21,490 nucleotides of DNA from UBA1227 sp963629305 (GCA_963629305.1 CAVGIJ010000021.1:1-21490), one strand, 5' to 3'. Positions 8,881 through 16,993 are shown, counted from the stretch's first letter. Program-made: numbers and translations. The notes: a model not told the origin generated them from the sequence alone.

Positions 8881-11800
8881 TTGGACAATAAAAATATGAC
8901 ACCGGGTCCTGTGGAACCTCAAAAACCTAACAGAATAATTCCAAGCCTTATTTCTTTGGCTATGGTTGTTCTTATGGTTGCGCTTATCTGGCAGGCACTA
9001 AAGGTTGAGCCTAATAAGATGGACGCCGGTTACTATCAGGTGATTTCTTACTTTGATGAGGGAAAGGTTACAGAGTATAGCTTGAACCTTTCGAGCAGAA
9101 AGCTTACGTATGTTCTTAAAGGTGAGAAAGAAAAGAAAACGTATACCGTGCCGAGCGCGGATCTTTTTGTTGCCGACGTTCATGATCAGGTAAGAGAGTA
9201 TAATAAGGAGCATCCTGACGACCCGATAAAAATGAACTATGAGTCGGGTACATCGAGCTATTGGCTTACACAACTTCTTCCTATGGCCGGGTTTACGGTT
9301 CTTATGGCAATCATGCTTTATATGGTTGTAAAAAAGATCGGAAACGGCATGCTTGATGACACAAAACGTTCAATGGCATTCGGCAAGGCTCGCCTTAAAA
9401 CCGGACAGGAAGCACAAAAAACAACATTTGATGATGTCGCAGGTCTTGATGAGGAAAAAGAAGACCTTGAAGAAGTAGTAGAATTTTTAAAAGCTCCGCA
9501 GCGTTACAGTGAACTCGGTGCGCGTATTCCGAAGGGTGTACTCCTTGTAGGCCCTCCGGGTACAGGTAAGACATTGCTTGCACGCGCCGTTGCGGGAGAG
9601 GCAGAGGCGACGTTCCTTTCCATTTCGGGTTCTGACTTCGTTGAGATGTACGTCGGTGTCGGTGCATCACGTGTCAGAGACTTGTTTGATACTGCAAAGA
9701 AAAACACACCATCCATTGTTTTCATAGATGAGATTGATGCCGTAGGCCGTCACAGAGGCGCCGGTATGGGCGGCGGACATGACGAGCGTGAGCAGACCTT
9801 AAACCAACTCCTTGTTGAAATGGACGGATTCGGCGAAAATGTCGGTGTAATTGTAATGGCGGCCACAAACCGTCCTGATATACTTGATCCGGCACTTCTT
9901 CGTCCGGGACGCTTTGACAGACAGATAACGGTAAACTATCCGGATGTCAAGGGCCGTGAGGCTATACTCAAGGTTCACGCCAGAAACAAACCGATAGCAC
10001 CGGATGTAAGCCTTAGTGAAATTGCAAGAGCTACCGGCGGATTTACAGGTGCAGACCTTGAAAATCTTCTCAATGAGGCTGCTCTCCTTGCTGCAAGACG
10101 TCATAAGAGAGCTCTTACAAAGAAGGAGATTGAAGAAGCAACTGTTAAGGTAATCGTAGGTACTGAAAAGAAATCAAAGAAAATTACCGAAGATGAAAAG
10201 CGACTTACTGCTTATCACGAAGCAGGCCATGCGGTTACAAACTACTATCTTGAGATGGTTGACCCTGTTCATCAGATTTCCATTATTCCGCGTGGTATGG
10301 CAGGCGGTTATACCATGTCTCTTCCGAAAGAGGACAAGAGTTCATATGTTTCAAAGAAACAGATGCTTGACCAACTTGTAACTCTTCTCGGCGGACGTGT
10401 CGCAGAGGCAATAATTCTCGGTGACATTTCAACAGGCGCGTCAAACGATATTGAGCGAGCAACCAATATTGCCCGTTCAATGATCACCAAATACGGAATG
10501 AGTGATAAACTCGGACCTATAACCTACGGTGATGACAACGATGAAGTGTTCCTCGGAAAGAACTACAGTCATGTGAGAAATTATTCCGAAGAGACGGCGT
10601 CACTTATTGACAAAGAGATTGAAAATCTCATGTCTGATGCTTATGAGAGAGCAGATGAGATTTTAAGACTTCATATTGATAAACTTCATGTTCTTGCAAA
10701 ATTCCTCATGAAGTATGAAAAAATTGACGGAGATACGTTTAATCTTCTTATGTCAAGCGAGGATTTTGATGTCGATAATTATGACGGAAATCCGCCTGAA
10801 ACCGATGATTCGGATAATACTGACAGTGCAGCTTTGAATGAGGATGAAGTTTCGGCAGAGGATGAAGTATCGGCTGAAGAAGAAGTATTGACCGAAGATG
10901 AGACTTCGACTGAAGAAGAAGCTTTAACTGAGGATGAGGCTTCGGCTGAAGATGAGGCTCCGGCTGAAGATGAAGCTTCGGCTGAAGAAGAAGCTTTAAC
11001 TGAGGATGAGGCTCCGACTGAAGAAGAAGTATTGACTGAAGATGAAGCTTCGGCTGAAGAAGAAGCTTTAACTGAGGATGAGGCTTCGACTGAAGATGAG
11101 GCTCCGGTTGAAGATGAAGCTTTAACTGAGGATACAGACTCGGAAAATGACTCGGATTTGACAGATGAGACTGCGAATATTCCTGCTGAAGAAAGTTTTG
11201 ATGACATCATTAATACTCTGAATACAGACAATTCTGAGGTTGTCCTTTCTGAGGCTGAGCTTGAACTCAAGAGAGAGCTTGACAGAGAAAACGGTCTTAT
11301 TTCGGCAGAGGATGAATATGCTCAGGCTGAACTTTCACCTGATGCTCTTTCTGAGGCGAATATCTCTGATTACCTCGAAGACGAAAAGAAAGACGATGAC
11401 ACTATTCAGGCTGAGCCTGTTGTTGAAGGCCTTACCGGAAGCGGTCTGTCTCTCAGTGATGAGTCATCAGATGACTCTGTTCTTCCGGGTATGGAAGAGG
11501 AAGAGAAACTCAAGGATGACGAAAAGTTTCAGGAAGAACTTGAAAAGTTCAACAATGAGTCAATAGATATCGGCGGCTTTATCAATAACATGACTTCTTC
11601 ATATACAGATGAAGAACGTGCTGCCATGGAAAAAGTCCTCGGAAAAAGAAGCGGTGAAAGCAATGATAAAGCTTCTGAGGAACCGAAACACAAGACTTCT
11701 CCTATGGACTTTGACTTTGTTGAAGATGTTTCCGAAAACTTTAATTACGCATCCGCTAAAGAAAACGGAAATTTCACGGAAAATGATGAAATTTACGCTC

Positions 11801-11886
11801 TCTATGAGCTTCTTAAAGCAACGCGTGACTTCGGCGACGAAGATGAAGATGACGGAGATTGGAAAAAGAAAATGAAGGATGACTGA
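8881..11886 (+). CDS. ftsH: ATP-dependent zinc metalloprotease FtsH with long acidic C-terminal extension
   Basis: FtsH is a membrane-anchored AAA+ protease that degrades misassembled membrane proteins and short-lived regulators. From the TTG start it has 1001 residues. Two transmembrane helices (about 20-40 and 128-152) flank a short extracytoplasmic domain. Then come Walker A GPPGTGKT (224-231), Walker B with D283 and E284, the LLRPGRFDRQ arginine finger region, zinc-binding HEAGH (446-450), and D523 as probable third ligand. Recognisable FtsH ends near residue 626, the normal length. About 370 further residues follow in the same frame, very rich in Glu and Asp. They include 16 hexapeptide repeats, a low-complexity stretch, a more mixed segment (DIGGFINNMTSSYTDEERAA) and an acidic end DEDEDDGDWKKKMKDD. 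The tail should lie in the cytoplasm; its role is unknown to me. This is the last gene of the operon, followed by a strong terminator. Confidence 0.95.
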   Translation: MDNKNMTPGPVEPQKPNRIIPSLISLAMVVLMVALIWQALKVEPNKMDAGYYQVISYFDEGKVTEYSLNLSSRKLTYVLKGEKEKKTYTVPSADLFVADVHDQVREYNKEHPDDPIKMNYESGTSSYWLTQLLPMAGFTVLMAIMLYMVVKKIGNGMLDDTKRSMAFGKARLKTGQEAQKTTFDDVAGLDEEKEDLEEVVEFLKAPQRYSELGARIPKGVLLVGPPGTGKTLLARAVAGEAEATFLSISGSDFVEMYVGVGASRVRDLFDTAKKNTPSIVFIDEIDAVGRHRGAGMGGGHDEREQTLNQLLVEMDGFGENVGVIVMAATNRPDILDPALLRPGRFDRQITVNYPDVKGREAILKVHARNKPIAPDVSLSEIARATGGFTGADLENLLNEAALLAARRHKRALTKKEIEEATVKVIVGTEKKSKKITEDEKRLTAYHEAGHAVTNYYLEMVDPVHQISIIPRGMAGGYTMSLPKEDKSSYVSKKQMLDQLVTLLGGRVAEAIILGDISTGASNDIERATNIARSMITKYGMSDKLGPITYGDDNDEVFLGKNYSHVRNYSEETASLIDKEIENLMSDAYERADEILRLHIDKLHVLAKFLMKYEKIDGDTFNLLMSSEDFDVDNYDGNPPETDDSDNTDSAALNEDEVSAEDEVSAEEEVLTEDETSTEEEALTEDEASAEDEAPAEDEASAEEEALTEDEAPTEEEVLTEDEASAEEEALTEDEASTEDEAPVEDEALTEDTDSENDSDLTDETANIPAEESFDDIINTLNTDNSEVVLSEAELELKRELDRENGLISAEDEYAQAELSPDALSEANISDYLEDEKKDDDTIQAEPVVEGLTGSGLSLSDESSDDSVLPGMEEEEKLKDDEKFQEELEKFNNESIDIGGFINNMTSSYTDEERAAMEKVLGKRSGESNDKASEEPKHKTSPMDFDFVEDVSENFNYASAKENGNFTENDEIYALYELLKATRDFGDEDEDDGDWKKKMKDD
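10840..11127 (+). repeat. In-frame 18-bp (hexapeptide) tandem repeat, 72-bp higher-order period, inside ftsH
   Basis: Sixteen consecutive hexads of the form E-(D/E)-E-(A/V/T)-(S/L/P)-(A/T/V), such as EDEASA and EEEALT, fill exactly 288 bases. The sequence GAAGAAGAAGCTTTAACTGA recurs at 10912, 10984 and 11056, exactly 72 bases apart. The array is therefore best read as four 72-bp units of four hexads each, the last three starting with EEEALT. The near identity of the units points to recent expansion by duplication or slippage. Confidence 0.93.
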
Positions 11887-11896
11887 TCCGATTTTT

Positions 11897-11929
11897 AAAG
11901 GGTCTGCCTCATGGGCAGACCCTTTTTTT
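11897..11929 (+). terminator. Strong intrinsic terminator after ftsH
   Basis: A perfect 12-bp stem (AAAGGGTCTGCC at 11897-11908 with GGCAGACCCTTT at 11914-11925), a five-base loop and a seven-T run. It closes the long operon 10 bases after the ftsH stop. Confidence 0.93.
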
Positions 11930-11993
11930 GTCAAACCTTTAAATCTCACAGAGGATTTATACAGAAGAGTGTACCAGTATTTGTGTTATTATC

Positions 11994-12023
11994 TTGACGG
12001 AACAACAAAATATGGTGTAAAAT
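11994..12023 (+). promoter_or_regulatory. SigA-type promoter of the topoisomerase operon
   Basis: TTGACG (11994-11999), an 18-bp spacer and TAAAAT (12018-12023) lie between the ftsH terminator and the B-subunit start, leaving a leader of about 50 bases. Confidence 0.6.
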
Positions 12024-12077
12024 ATGTACTTGTATAAATATGTTTGTGCGTAAACGATGCACTTTTTGGAGGAAAAA

Positions 12078-14063
12078 ATGGCTGTAAAAAAATCTGATTA
12101 CGGAAATGATGACATCAGTCAACTTAAAGGTGCTGACCGTGTAAGAAAACGTCCGGCTGTTATTTTCGGCTCAGACGGTATAGACGGTTGTGAGCATTCG
12201 TTTTTTGAAATACTCTCAAACTCCATAGATGAAGCCCGTGAGGGACACGGAGACAAAATAATTATTACACGCTTTCTTGATAAGTCCATTGAAGTACAGG
12301 ATTTCGGTCGCGGTATTCCCATGGATTATAACGAGAAAGAACAGACCTACAACTGGCAGCTTGTTTTTTGTGAAATGTATGCCGGAGGAAAATACAACAC
12401 CAATGCGGCAGATGCAAACTACGGATTTTCTCTCGGCCTTAACGGCCTCGGACTCTGTGCAACACAGTATACATCGGAGTACATGGATGCAGAGATAAAA
12501 AGAGACGGACTCAAATATTCAATGCATTTTGAAAAAGGTGAGCCGGTGAGTGAGCTTCAAAAGGAGTCCTACGGGAAAAAGGATACCGGCTCTAAAATCA
12601 AATGGAAGCCGGATCTGGATGTCTTCACCGATATTGACATAAGTCTTGAATATTTTCAGGACACAATTAAGAGACAGGCTATAGTCAACAACGGCGTTAC
12701 CTTTATACTTAAGGATCAAGTCGGCGGAAATTCATTTGATACTTATGAGTATTACTATAAAGACGGAATAGTTGACTATATCAAGGAGCTTGCGGGCGAT
12801 GAAACACTTACGCAGACACAGTTCTGGACAACCGAACGTTTCGGAAGGGACCGTGCTGACAAGGAAGAATACAAAGTAAAGATTTCCGCGGCTGTTGCAT
12901 TTTCTAATAAGCATCAGATAAAGGAGTACTACCACAATTCATCATGGCTTGAACACGGCGGTGCTCCGGATAAGGCGGTACAGACTGCATTTGTTTATCA
13001 GATTGATAAATACCTTAAAGACAACAGCATGTATAAAAAGGCAGACCCCAAAATCAAATTTCAGGATGTTGAAGATTGCCTGATGATTGTTATTTCGTCG
13101 TTTTCAACTCTTACTTCTTATGAAAATCAGACGAAAAAGTCCATCACTAACAAATTCATACAAGAGGCAATGACAGATTTCTTCAAGCACTCACTTGAAA
13201 TCTATTTCATAGAAAATAAGATGGATGCTGACAAGATATGCAACCAGGTTCTTATAAACATGCGTTCTCGCGTCCATGCGGAGTCAACACGCGTGAGTAT
13301 GAAAAAGTCACTTACCGCAAATATGGACATGTCTAACAGAGTTCAGAAATTTGTAGACTGTCGTACAAAGGATATTTCACGTCGTGAAGTATTTATAGTG
13401 GAGGGTGATTCTGCGCTTGGTTCATGTAAGCAGGCGAGGGACTCCGAATTCCAGGCTGTCATACCCGTAAGAGGAAAAATTTTAAATTGTCTTAAAGCTG
13501 ATTACAACAGAATTTTTAAAAGTGAGATAATCACCGACCTTATAAAGGTTCTCGGCTGCGGAGTTGAAGTTCAGACAAAAGCAAAGGACGTAAATGCGTT
13601 CAATATTGACAACCTGCGTTGGGACAAGGTAATCATATGTACGGATGCTGACGTAGACGGTTACCAAATACGAACTCTGATTCTTACAATGATTTACAGA
13701 CTTATGCCATCGCTCATCAAGGCGGGGAAGGTTTACATCGCCGAATCGCCGCTTTACGAGATAACCTGTAAGGATGAGGTGTGGTTTGCTTATACCGAGG
13801 TGGAAAAGGCTCAGGCACTTTCCGAAATAGGTGACAGAAAATATACCATACAGCGTTCAAAAGGTCTTGGTGAAAACGATGCCGACATGATGTGGCTTAC
13901 CACCATGAATCCGAAAACCAGAAGACTTATAAAGATAAGCCCGTCTGACGCCGAAAAAACGTCAGAGACATTCGATTTACTTCTCGGCGATAACCTTGCG
14001 GGTCGTAAGGAACACATTGCCGAGGACGGTCATCTTTATCTTGATATGACGGATCTTTCGTAA
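12078..14063 (+). CDS. Type IIA DNA topoisomerase subunit B, divergent ParE/GyrB-like
   Basis: This is the ATPase/Toprim subunit of a topoisomerase that passes one DNA duplex through another. The 661 residues carry the GHKL fold: E44 and N48 in EILSNSIDEA, D75 in QDFGRGIP, the GLNGLG lid at 120-125, and the QTK loop in ENQTKKSITN. The Toprim domain has E442 in VEGDSALGS, the PVRGKILN block, and D523, D525 and D527 in DADVDG, followed by RSKGLGENDADMM. Deviations from textbook GyrB/ParE are DGYQIRTL for DGAHIRTL and EGDSALGS for EGDSAGGS. GGAGG five bases upstream sets the start; an in-frame ATG seven codons earlier has no such site. The A subunit follows after 13 bases. It is probably a topoisomerase IV-type enzyme of a clostridial lineage; exact orthology is not settled. 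Confidence 0.9.
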   Translation: MAVKKSDYGNDDISQLKGADRVRKRPAVIFGSDGIDGCEHSFFEILSNSIDEAREGHGDKIIITRFLDKSIEVQDFGRGIPMDYNEKEQTYNWQLVFCEMYAGGKYNTNAADANYGFSLGLNGLGLCATQYTSEYMDAEIKRDGLKYSMHFEKGEPVSELQKESYGKKDTGSKIKWKPDLDVFTDIDISLEYFQDTIKRQAIVNNGVTFILKDQVGGNSFDTYEYYYKDGIVDYIKELAGDETLTQTQFWTTERFGRDRADKEEYKVKISAAVAFSNKHQIKEYYHNSSWLEHGGAPDKAVQTAFVYQIDKYLKDNSMYKKADPKIKFQDVEDCLMIVISSFSTLTSYENQTKKSITNKFIQEAMTDFFKHSLEIYFIENKMDADKICNQVLINMRSRVHAESTRVSMKKSLTANMDMSNRVQKFVDCRTKDISRREVFIVEGDSALGSCKQARDSEFQAVIPVRGKILNCLKADYNRIFKSEIITDLIKVLGCGVEVQTKAKDVNAFNIDNLRWDKVIICTDADVDGYQIRTLILTMIYRLMPSLIKAGKVYIAESPLYEITCKDEVWFAYTEVEKAQALSEIGDRKYTIQRSKGLGENDADMMWLTTMNPKTRRLIKISPSDAEKTSETFDLLLGDNLAGRKEHIAEDGHLYLDMTDLS

Positions 14064-14076
14064 AGGAGGGGAGACT

Positions 14077-16326
14077 ATGGCACCGAGAAAACCAAAACAA
14101 CCGCAAGTAAATCATGAGGAGGAAAATCCCAACGCTCATATTTTGGGCGCCGGCGAAGTTGCCAATCAGCCTATAGTTGAGACCCTCGAGATAAATTATA
14201 TGCCGTATGCGATGAGTGTTATCATGTCGCGTGCGATTCCCGAAATTGACGGATTTAAGCCTTCACACAGAAAGCTTCTTTATACCATGTATAAGATGGG
14301 ACTTCTCACAGGACCACGTATAAAGTCGGCGAATATCGTCGGTAGAACAATGCAACTCAACCCTCACGGAGATGCCGCAATTTACGACACAATGGTTCGT
14401 CTCTCAAAGGGCTATGAGGCATTACTTCATCCGTATGTTGACTCAAAAGGAAACTTCGGTAAAGCATATTCAAGAGATATGTCATGGGCCGCTTCACGTT
14501 ATACAGAGGCAAAGCTTGCACCTATTGCCGCCGAACTTTTTCGTGAGATTGATAAGGATACGGTTGACTTCGTCGATAACTATGACGCAACAATGAAGGA
14601 ACCGACACTTTTGCCCGTCACTTATCCGTCAATTCTTATCAACAATAACACGGGTATTGCCGTCGGTATGGCGAGCAATATATGTTCATTTAATCTTCGG
14701 GAAATATGTGAGGCTACAACAGAGCTTATAAAAAATCCCGATTATGATGTTCTTGAAACAATAAAAGCACCTGATTTTCCGGGCGGCGGTCAGGTTGTTT
14801 ATGATAAGAAATCAGTGACCGAGGCGCTTTCCACCGGCCGTGGCGGAATTTCGGTTCGGTCAAAGTATAAGTATGACAAAGCAAATAACTGTATCGATAT
14901 TTATGAAATTCCGCCAACGACCACTGCGGAGGCCATAATTGACAAGATTATTGAAAAGGTTAAGTCGGGAAGTTTCAAGGAAATTTCCGACATCCGTGAC
15001 GAGACGGATAAATCCGGACTCAAGATAACCATAGATTTAAAGCGCGGCACGGATGCCGAAAAGCTCATGAAGAAGCTTTACAAGCAAACACCGCTTCTTG
15101 ACTCATTTCCTTGCAACTTCAATGTACTCATAGGCGGCACTCCGCAGGTACTCGGTGTACGTGATTTGCTTCTTGAATGGATTGCTTTCCGCACCGAGTG
15201 TGTAAAGCGCCGTATTTACTTTGACCTTGATAAGGCAAAGAAAAAATTGCACCTTTTAAAAGGTCTTGAAAAGATACTACTCGATATTGATAAGGCAATA
15301 AAAATAGTAAGGGAAACTCCTGTTGAGGCAGAGGTTGTACCGAACCTTATGATAGGCTTCGGAATTGATGAAATTCAGGCTGAATATGTTGCCGAGATAA
15401 AGCTCCGTCATTTAAACCGTGAGTATATCATGAAACGTTTACAGGACGTCGAGGACCTCACAAACTCAATTGCCGAGATGGAGGATACATTACAGAGCAA
15501 AACGAAAATCAAAAAGATCATCATTGCCGAGCTTAAAGAGGTATCCGAGAAGTACGGTCAACCGAGAAAGAGTGAAATTGTCTATGCTGAGGAGATAGAG
15601 GATGACGAGGGTGAAATTCGTGAGGAAGTTCCGGATTATGCTCTTACCATTTTCTTTACAAAGGCAGGTTATTTCAAGAAAATCACACCTCAATCACTCC
15701 GAATGAGCGGAGAACAAAAACTCAAAGAGGGTGATGAACTTTCGCAGGTTTTAGAAAGCTCAAACGCAAAAGAACTTCTCTTCTTTACGGATAAGTGTCA
15801 AGTGTACAAGTCACGCGTGTCCGATTTTGATGACTCAAAGGCATCCGTACTCGGCGATTACATCCCCACGACTTTGGAATTTGACGACGGTGAACAGCCG
15901 CTTTATATGGCCGTCACAGACGATTTTAAGGGCTATATGCTTTTCTTCTTTGAAAACGGTAAAGTCGCAAAGGTGGATATGAGCGCATATGAGACAAAAA
16001 CCAATCGTAAGAAGCTCATAAAAGCATACGGCGCAAAGTCCCCGATTGTTGCGGCAATGTATATACGTGAAGATCTTGAACTCGTTCTTACAAGCTCAAG
16101 CGGACGTATGCTCCTGTTTAACACAGCTGTAATAAGTCCGAAAACGACAAAGGATACTCAGGGCGTAGGCGTTATGACCATGAAAAAGGGTCAGAGGCTT
16201 ATGAATGTCAGACCGTATGTTGAGGGTGAGTTCTCAAAACCTCACCGCTACAGGACAAAGAATTTGCCGGCACTCGGCTCAATGCCGCTTCCGGAGGACA
16301 CTGCCGGTGAACAACTTACACTTTGA
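14077..16326 (+). CDS. Type IIA DNA topoisomerase subunit A, divergent ParC/GyrA-like
   Basis: This DNA-breaking subunit pairs with the B subunit encoded just upstream. The 749 residues start with a polar tail of about 35, then the winged-helix core (YAMSVIMSRAIPEIDGFKPS). The catalytic tyrosine is Y142 in SRYTEAKLAPIA. In the quinolone-determining region, PHGDAAIYD holds A100 where E. coli GyrA has Ser83, and D104 at the Asp87 position. The isoleucine-containing wedge region and coiled coil follow, then a beta-pinwheel-like C-terminus from about residue 500. I see no GyrA box (QRRGGKG), so a relaxing/decatenating role is likelier than supercoiling. AAAGGAGGGG precedes the ATG. The segment between NFG and RYTE is two residues longer than in E. 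coli GyrA. Confidence 0.9.
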   Translation: MAPRKPKQPQVNHEEENPNAHILGAGEVANQPIVETLEINYMPYAMSVIMSRAIPEIDGFKPSHRKLLYTMYKMGLLTGPRIKSANIVGRTMQLNPHGDAAIYDTMVRLSKGYEALLHPYVDSKGNFGKAYSRDMSWAASRYTEAKLAPIAAELFREIDKDTVDFVDNYDATMKEPTLLPVTYPSILINNNTGIAVGMASNICSFNLREICEATTELIKNPDYDVLETIKAPDFPGGGQVVYDKKSVTEALSTGRGGISVRSKYKYDKANNCIDIYEIPPTTTAEAIIDKIIEKVKSGSFKEISDIRDETDKSGLKITIDLKRGTDAEKLMKKLYKQTPLLDSFPCNFNVLIGGTPQVLGVRDLLLEWIAFRTECVKRRIYFDLDKAKKKLHLLKGLEKILLDIDKAIKIVRETPVEAEVVPNLMIGFGIDEIQAEYVAEIKLRHLNREYIMKRLQDVEDLTNSIAEMEDTLQSKTKIKKIIIAELKEVSEKYGQPRKSEIVYAEEIEDDEGEIREEVPDYALTIFFTKAGYFKKITPQSLRMSGEQKLKEGDELSQVLESSNAKELLFFTDKCQVYKSRVSDFDDSKASVLGDYIPTTLEFDDGEQPLYMAVTDDFKGYMLFFFENGKVAKVDMSAYETKTNRKKLIKAYGAKSPIVAAMYIREDLELVLTSSSGRMLLFNTAVISPKTTKDTQGVGVMTMKKGQRLMNVRPYVEGEFSKPHRYRTKNLPALGSMPLPEDTAGEQLTL

Positions 16327-16343
16327 TTTTTTATAACAAAAAT

Positions 16344-16373
16344 CGGGCAAGGTGATATATAAAACCTTGCCCG
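16344..16373 (+). terminator. Hairpin after the topoisomerase operon, likely terminator
   Basis: A perfect 10-bp stem (CGGGCAAGGT with ACCTTGCCCG) encloses a 10-base loop, 17 bases after the A-subunit stop. The plus strand lacks a good T run after the stem, so it may be a weak intrinsic terminator or a 3'-end stabiliser. Confidence 0.55.
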
Positions 16374-16377
16374 AAAC

Positions 16378-16419
16378 GTTTACCGTGCAAACGCCGTTAT
16401 CGTGCTTTAATCGGTAAAC
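16378..16419. repeat. Inverted repeat of unknown role upstream of secG
   Basis: GTTTACCG (16378-16385) is perfectly complementary to CGGTAAAC (16412-16419) across 26 bases. It starts right after the terminator hairpin and ends about 75 bases before the secG promoter, so it is unlikely to be part of the secG leader. It could be a second 3'-end structure or a protein site. The rest of the gap between 16327 and 16494 is AT-rich with no gene seen. Confidence 0.35.
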
Positions 16420-16494
16420 CGCAACGCAAAATATACGCTGCAACATTATTTTAAACATTTTTTTATTTTATATACATATAACTTTTAAAATTTC

Positions 16495-16523
16495 TTGCAA
16501 TGTATTCGATATTGTGCTAAAAT
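16495..16523 (+). promoter_or_regulatory. SigA-type promoter of secG, extended -10
   Basis: TTGCAA (16495-16500), a 17-bp spacer and TAAAAT (16518-16523) with TGC immediately before the -10. AT-rich DNA precedes it. The leader to secG is about 40 bases. Confidence 0.7.
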
Positions 16524-16568
16524 ACCTTAGTCGCTTGAACGATTAATACCTTTTTGGAGGATTATGAT

Positions 16569-16817
16569 ATGACAGGTTTACAGATAGCACTTGCAATTAT
16601 CCTTATAATTATTTCAGTGGCTCTCATTCTTATTGTTCTTGTTCAAAAGGACAGAAGTTCTGACGCTTCGGCAGTTATGGGCGGAGGAGATTCCTCATTC
16701 TTTGATAAGACAAAGGGTCATCAGAAAGATGCATTACTTTCAAAGGCAACCGTTATTCTCGGTGTTGCTCTGGTAGTAGTTGCCGTAGCAACTCTTGCAG
16801 TCTTACTTTTTGTTTGA
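16569..16817 (+). CDS. secG: Preprotein translocase subunit SecG
   Basis: SecG is the small accessory subunit of the SecYEG channel that exports proteins across the cytoplasmic membrane. The 82 residues form two transmembrane helices (about residues 4-25 and 59-80) joined by a cytoplasmic loop. The loop carries the family pattern VLVQKDRSSDASAVMGGGD followed by SSFF. The ATG start has GGAGG eight bases upstream; an in-frame TTG 15 bases earlier overlaps that site and is not used. It has its own promoter and a hairpin after the stop, so it is probably monocistronic. Confidence 0.93.
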   Translation: MTGLQIALAIILIIISVALILIVLVQKDRSSDASAVMGGGDSSFFDKTKGHQKDALLSKATVILGVALVVVAVATLAVLLFV

Positions 16818-16833
16818 TTTCGGAAAATTATCC

Positions 16834-16862
16834 TTGACTTCATGCGCCTTATAAAGTATTAT
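16834..16862 (+). promoter_or_regulatory. SigA-type promoter of tRNA-Lys
   Basis: TTGACT (16834-16839), a 17-bp spacer and TATTAT (16857-16862). The predicted start point is about 14 bases before the tRNA. The element lies inside the secG terminator hairpin. Confidence 0.65.
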
Positions 16863-16877
16863 TGATAAGGCGCTTTT
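16844..16877 (+). terminator. Intrinsic terminator of secG, overlapping the tRNA promoter
   Basis: GCGCCTTAT (16844-16852) pairs perfectly with ATAAGGCGC (16865-16873) around a 12-base loop, followed by four T. The T run is short, so some read-through into the tRNA is possible. Confidence 0.65.
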
Positions 16878-16882
16878 AACAT

Positions 16883-16958
16883 GATTCATTAGCTCAGTTG
16901 GCAGAGCACTTGACTTTTAATCAAGGTGTCCGGGGTTCGAATCCCCGATGGATCACCA
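16883..16958 (+). tRNA. tRNA-Lys (anticodon UUU)
   Basis: A full cloverleaf can be drawn. The acceptor stem GATTCAT/ATGGATC has one G-T pair, the D stem is GCTC/GAGC, and the anticodon stem CTTGA/TCAAG carries loop CTTTTAA, with anticodon TTT at 16916-16918. The T stem CGGGG/CCCCG has loop TTCGAAT. The 3' CCA is encoded. The UUU anticodon reads both lysine codons AAA and AAG. It has its own promoter and terminator. Confidence 0.97.
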
Positions 16959-16964
16959 GCATTG

Positions 16965-16993
16965 CAGAGGCTCATTTGAGTCTCTGTTTTTTT
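16965..16993 (+). terminator. Intrinsic terminator after tRNA-Lys
   Basis: CAGAGGCTC (16965-16973) pairs with GAGTCTCTG (16978-16986) with one G-T pair and a four-base loop, followed by seven T. It begins seven bases after the tRNA CCA end. Confidence 0.9.

Noticed and set aside
10840..11127. Tandem repeats considered as a CRISPR array
   Set aside because: Units are contiguous, degenerate, in frame and without spacers; they encode protein hexads.
10779..11270. 163-codon Ser-rich open frame on the minus strand opposite the ftsH repeats
   Set aside because: The Ser/Ala/Val runs are what the reverse strand of an acidic GAA/GAT/GCT-rich repeat must encode; no start signal supports it.
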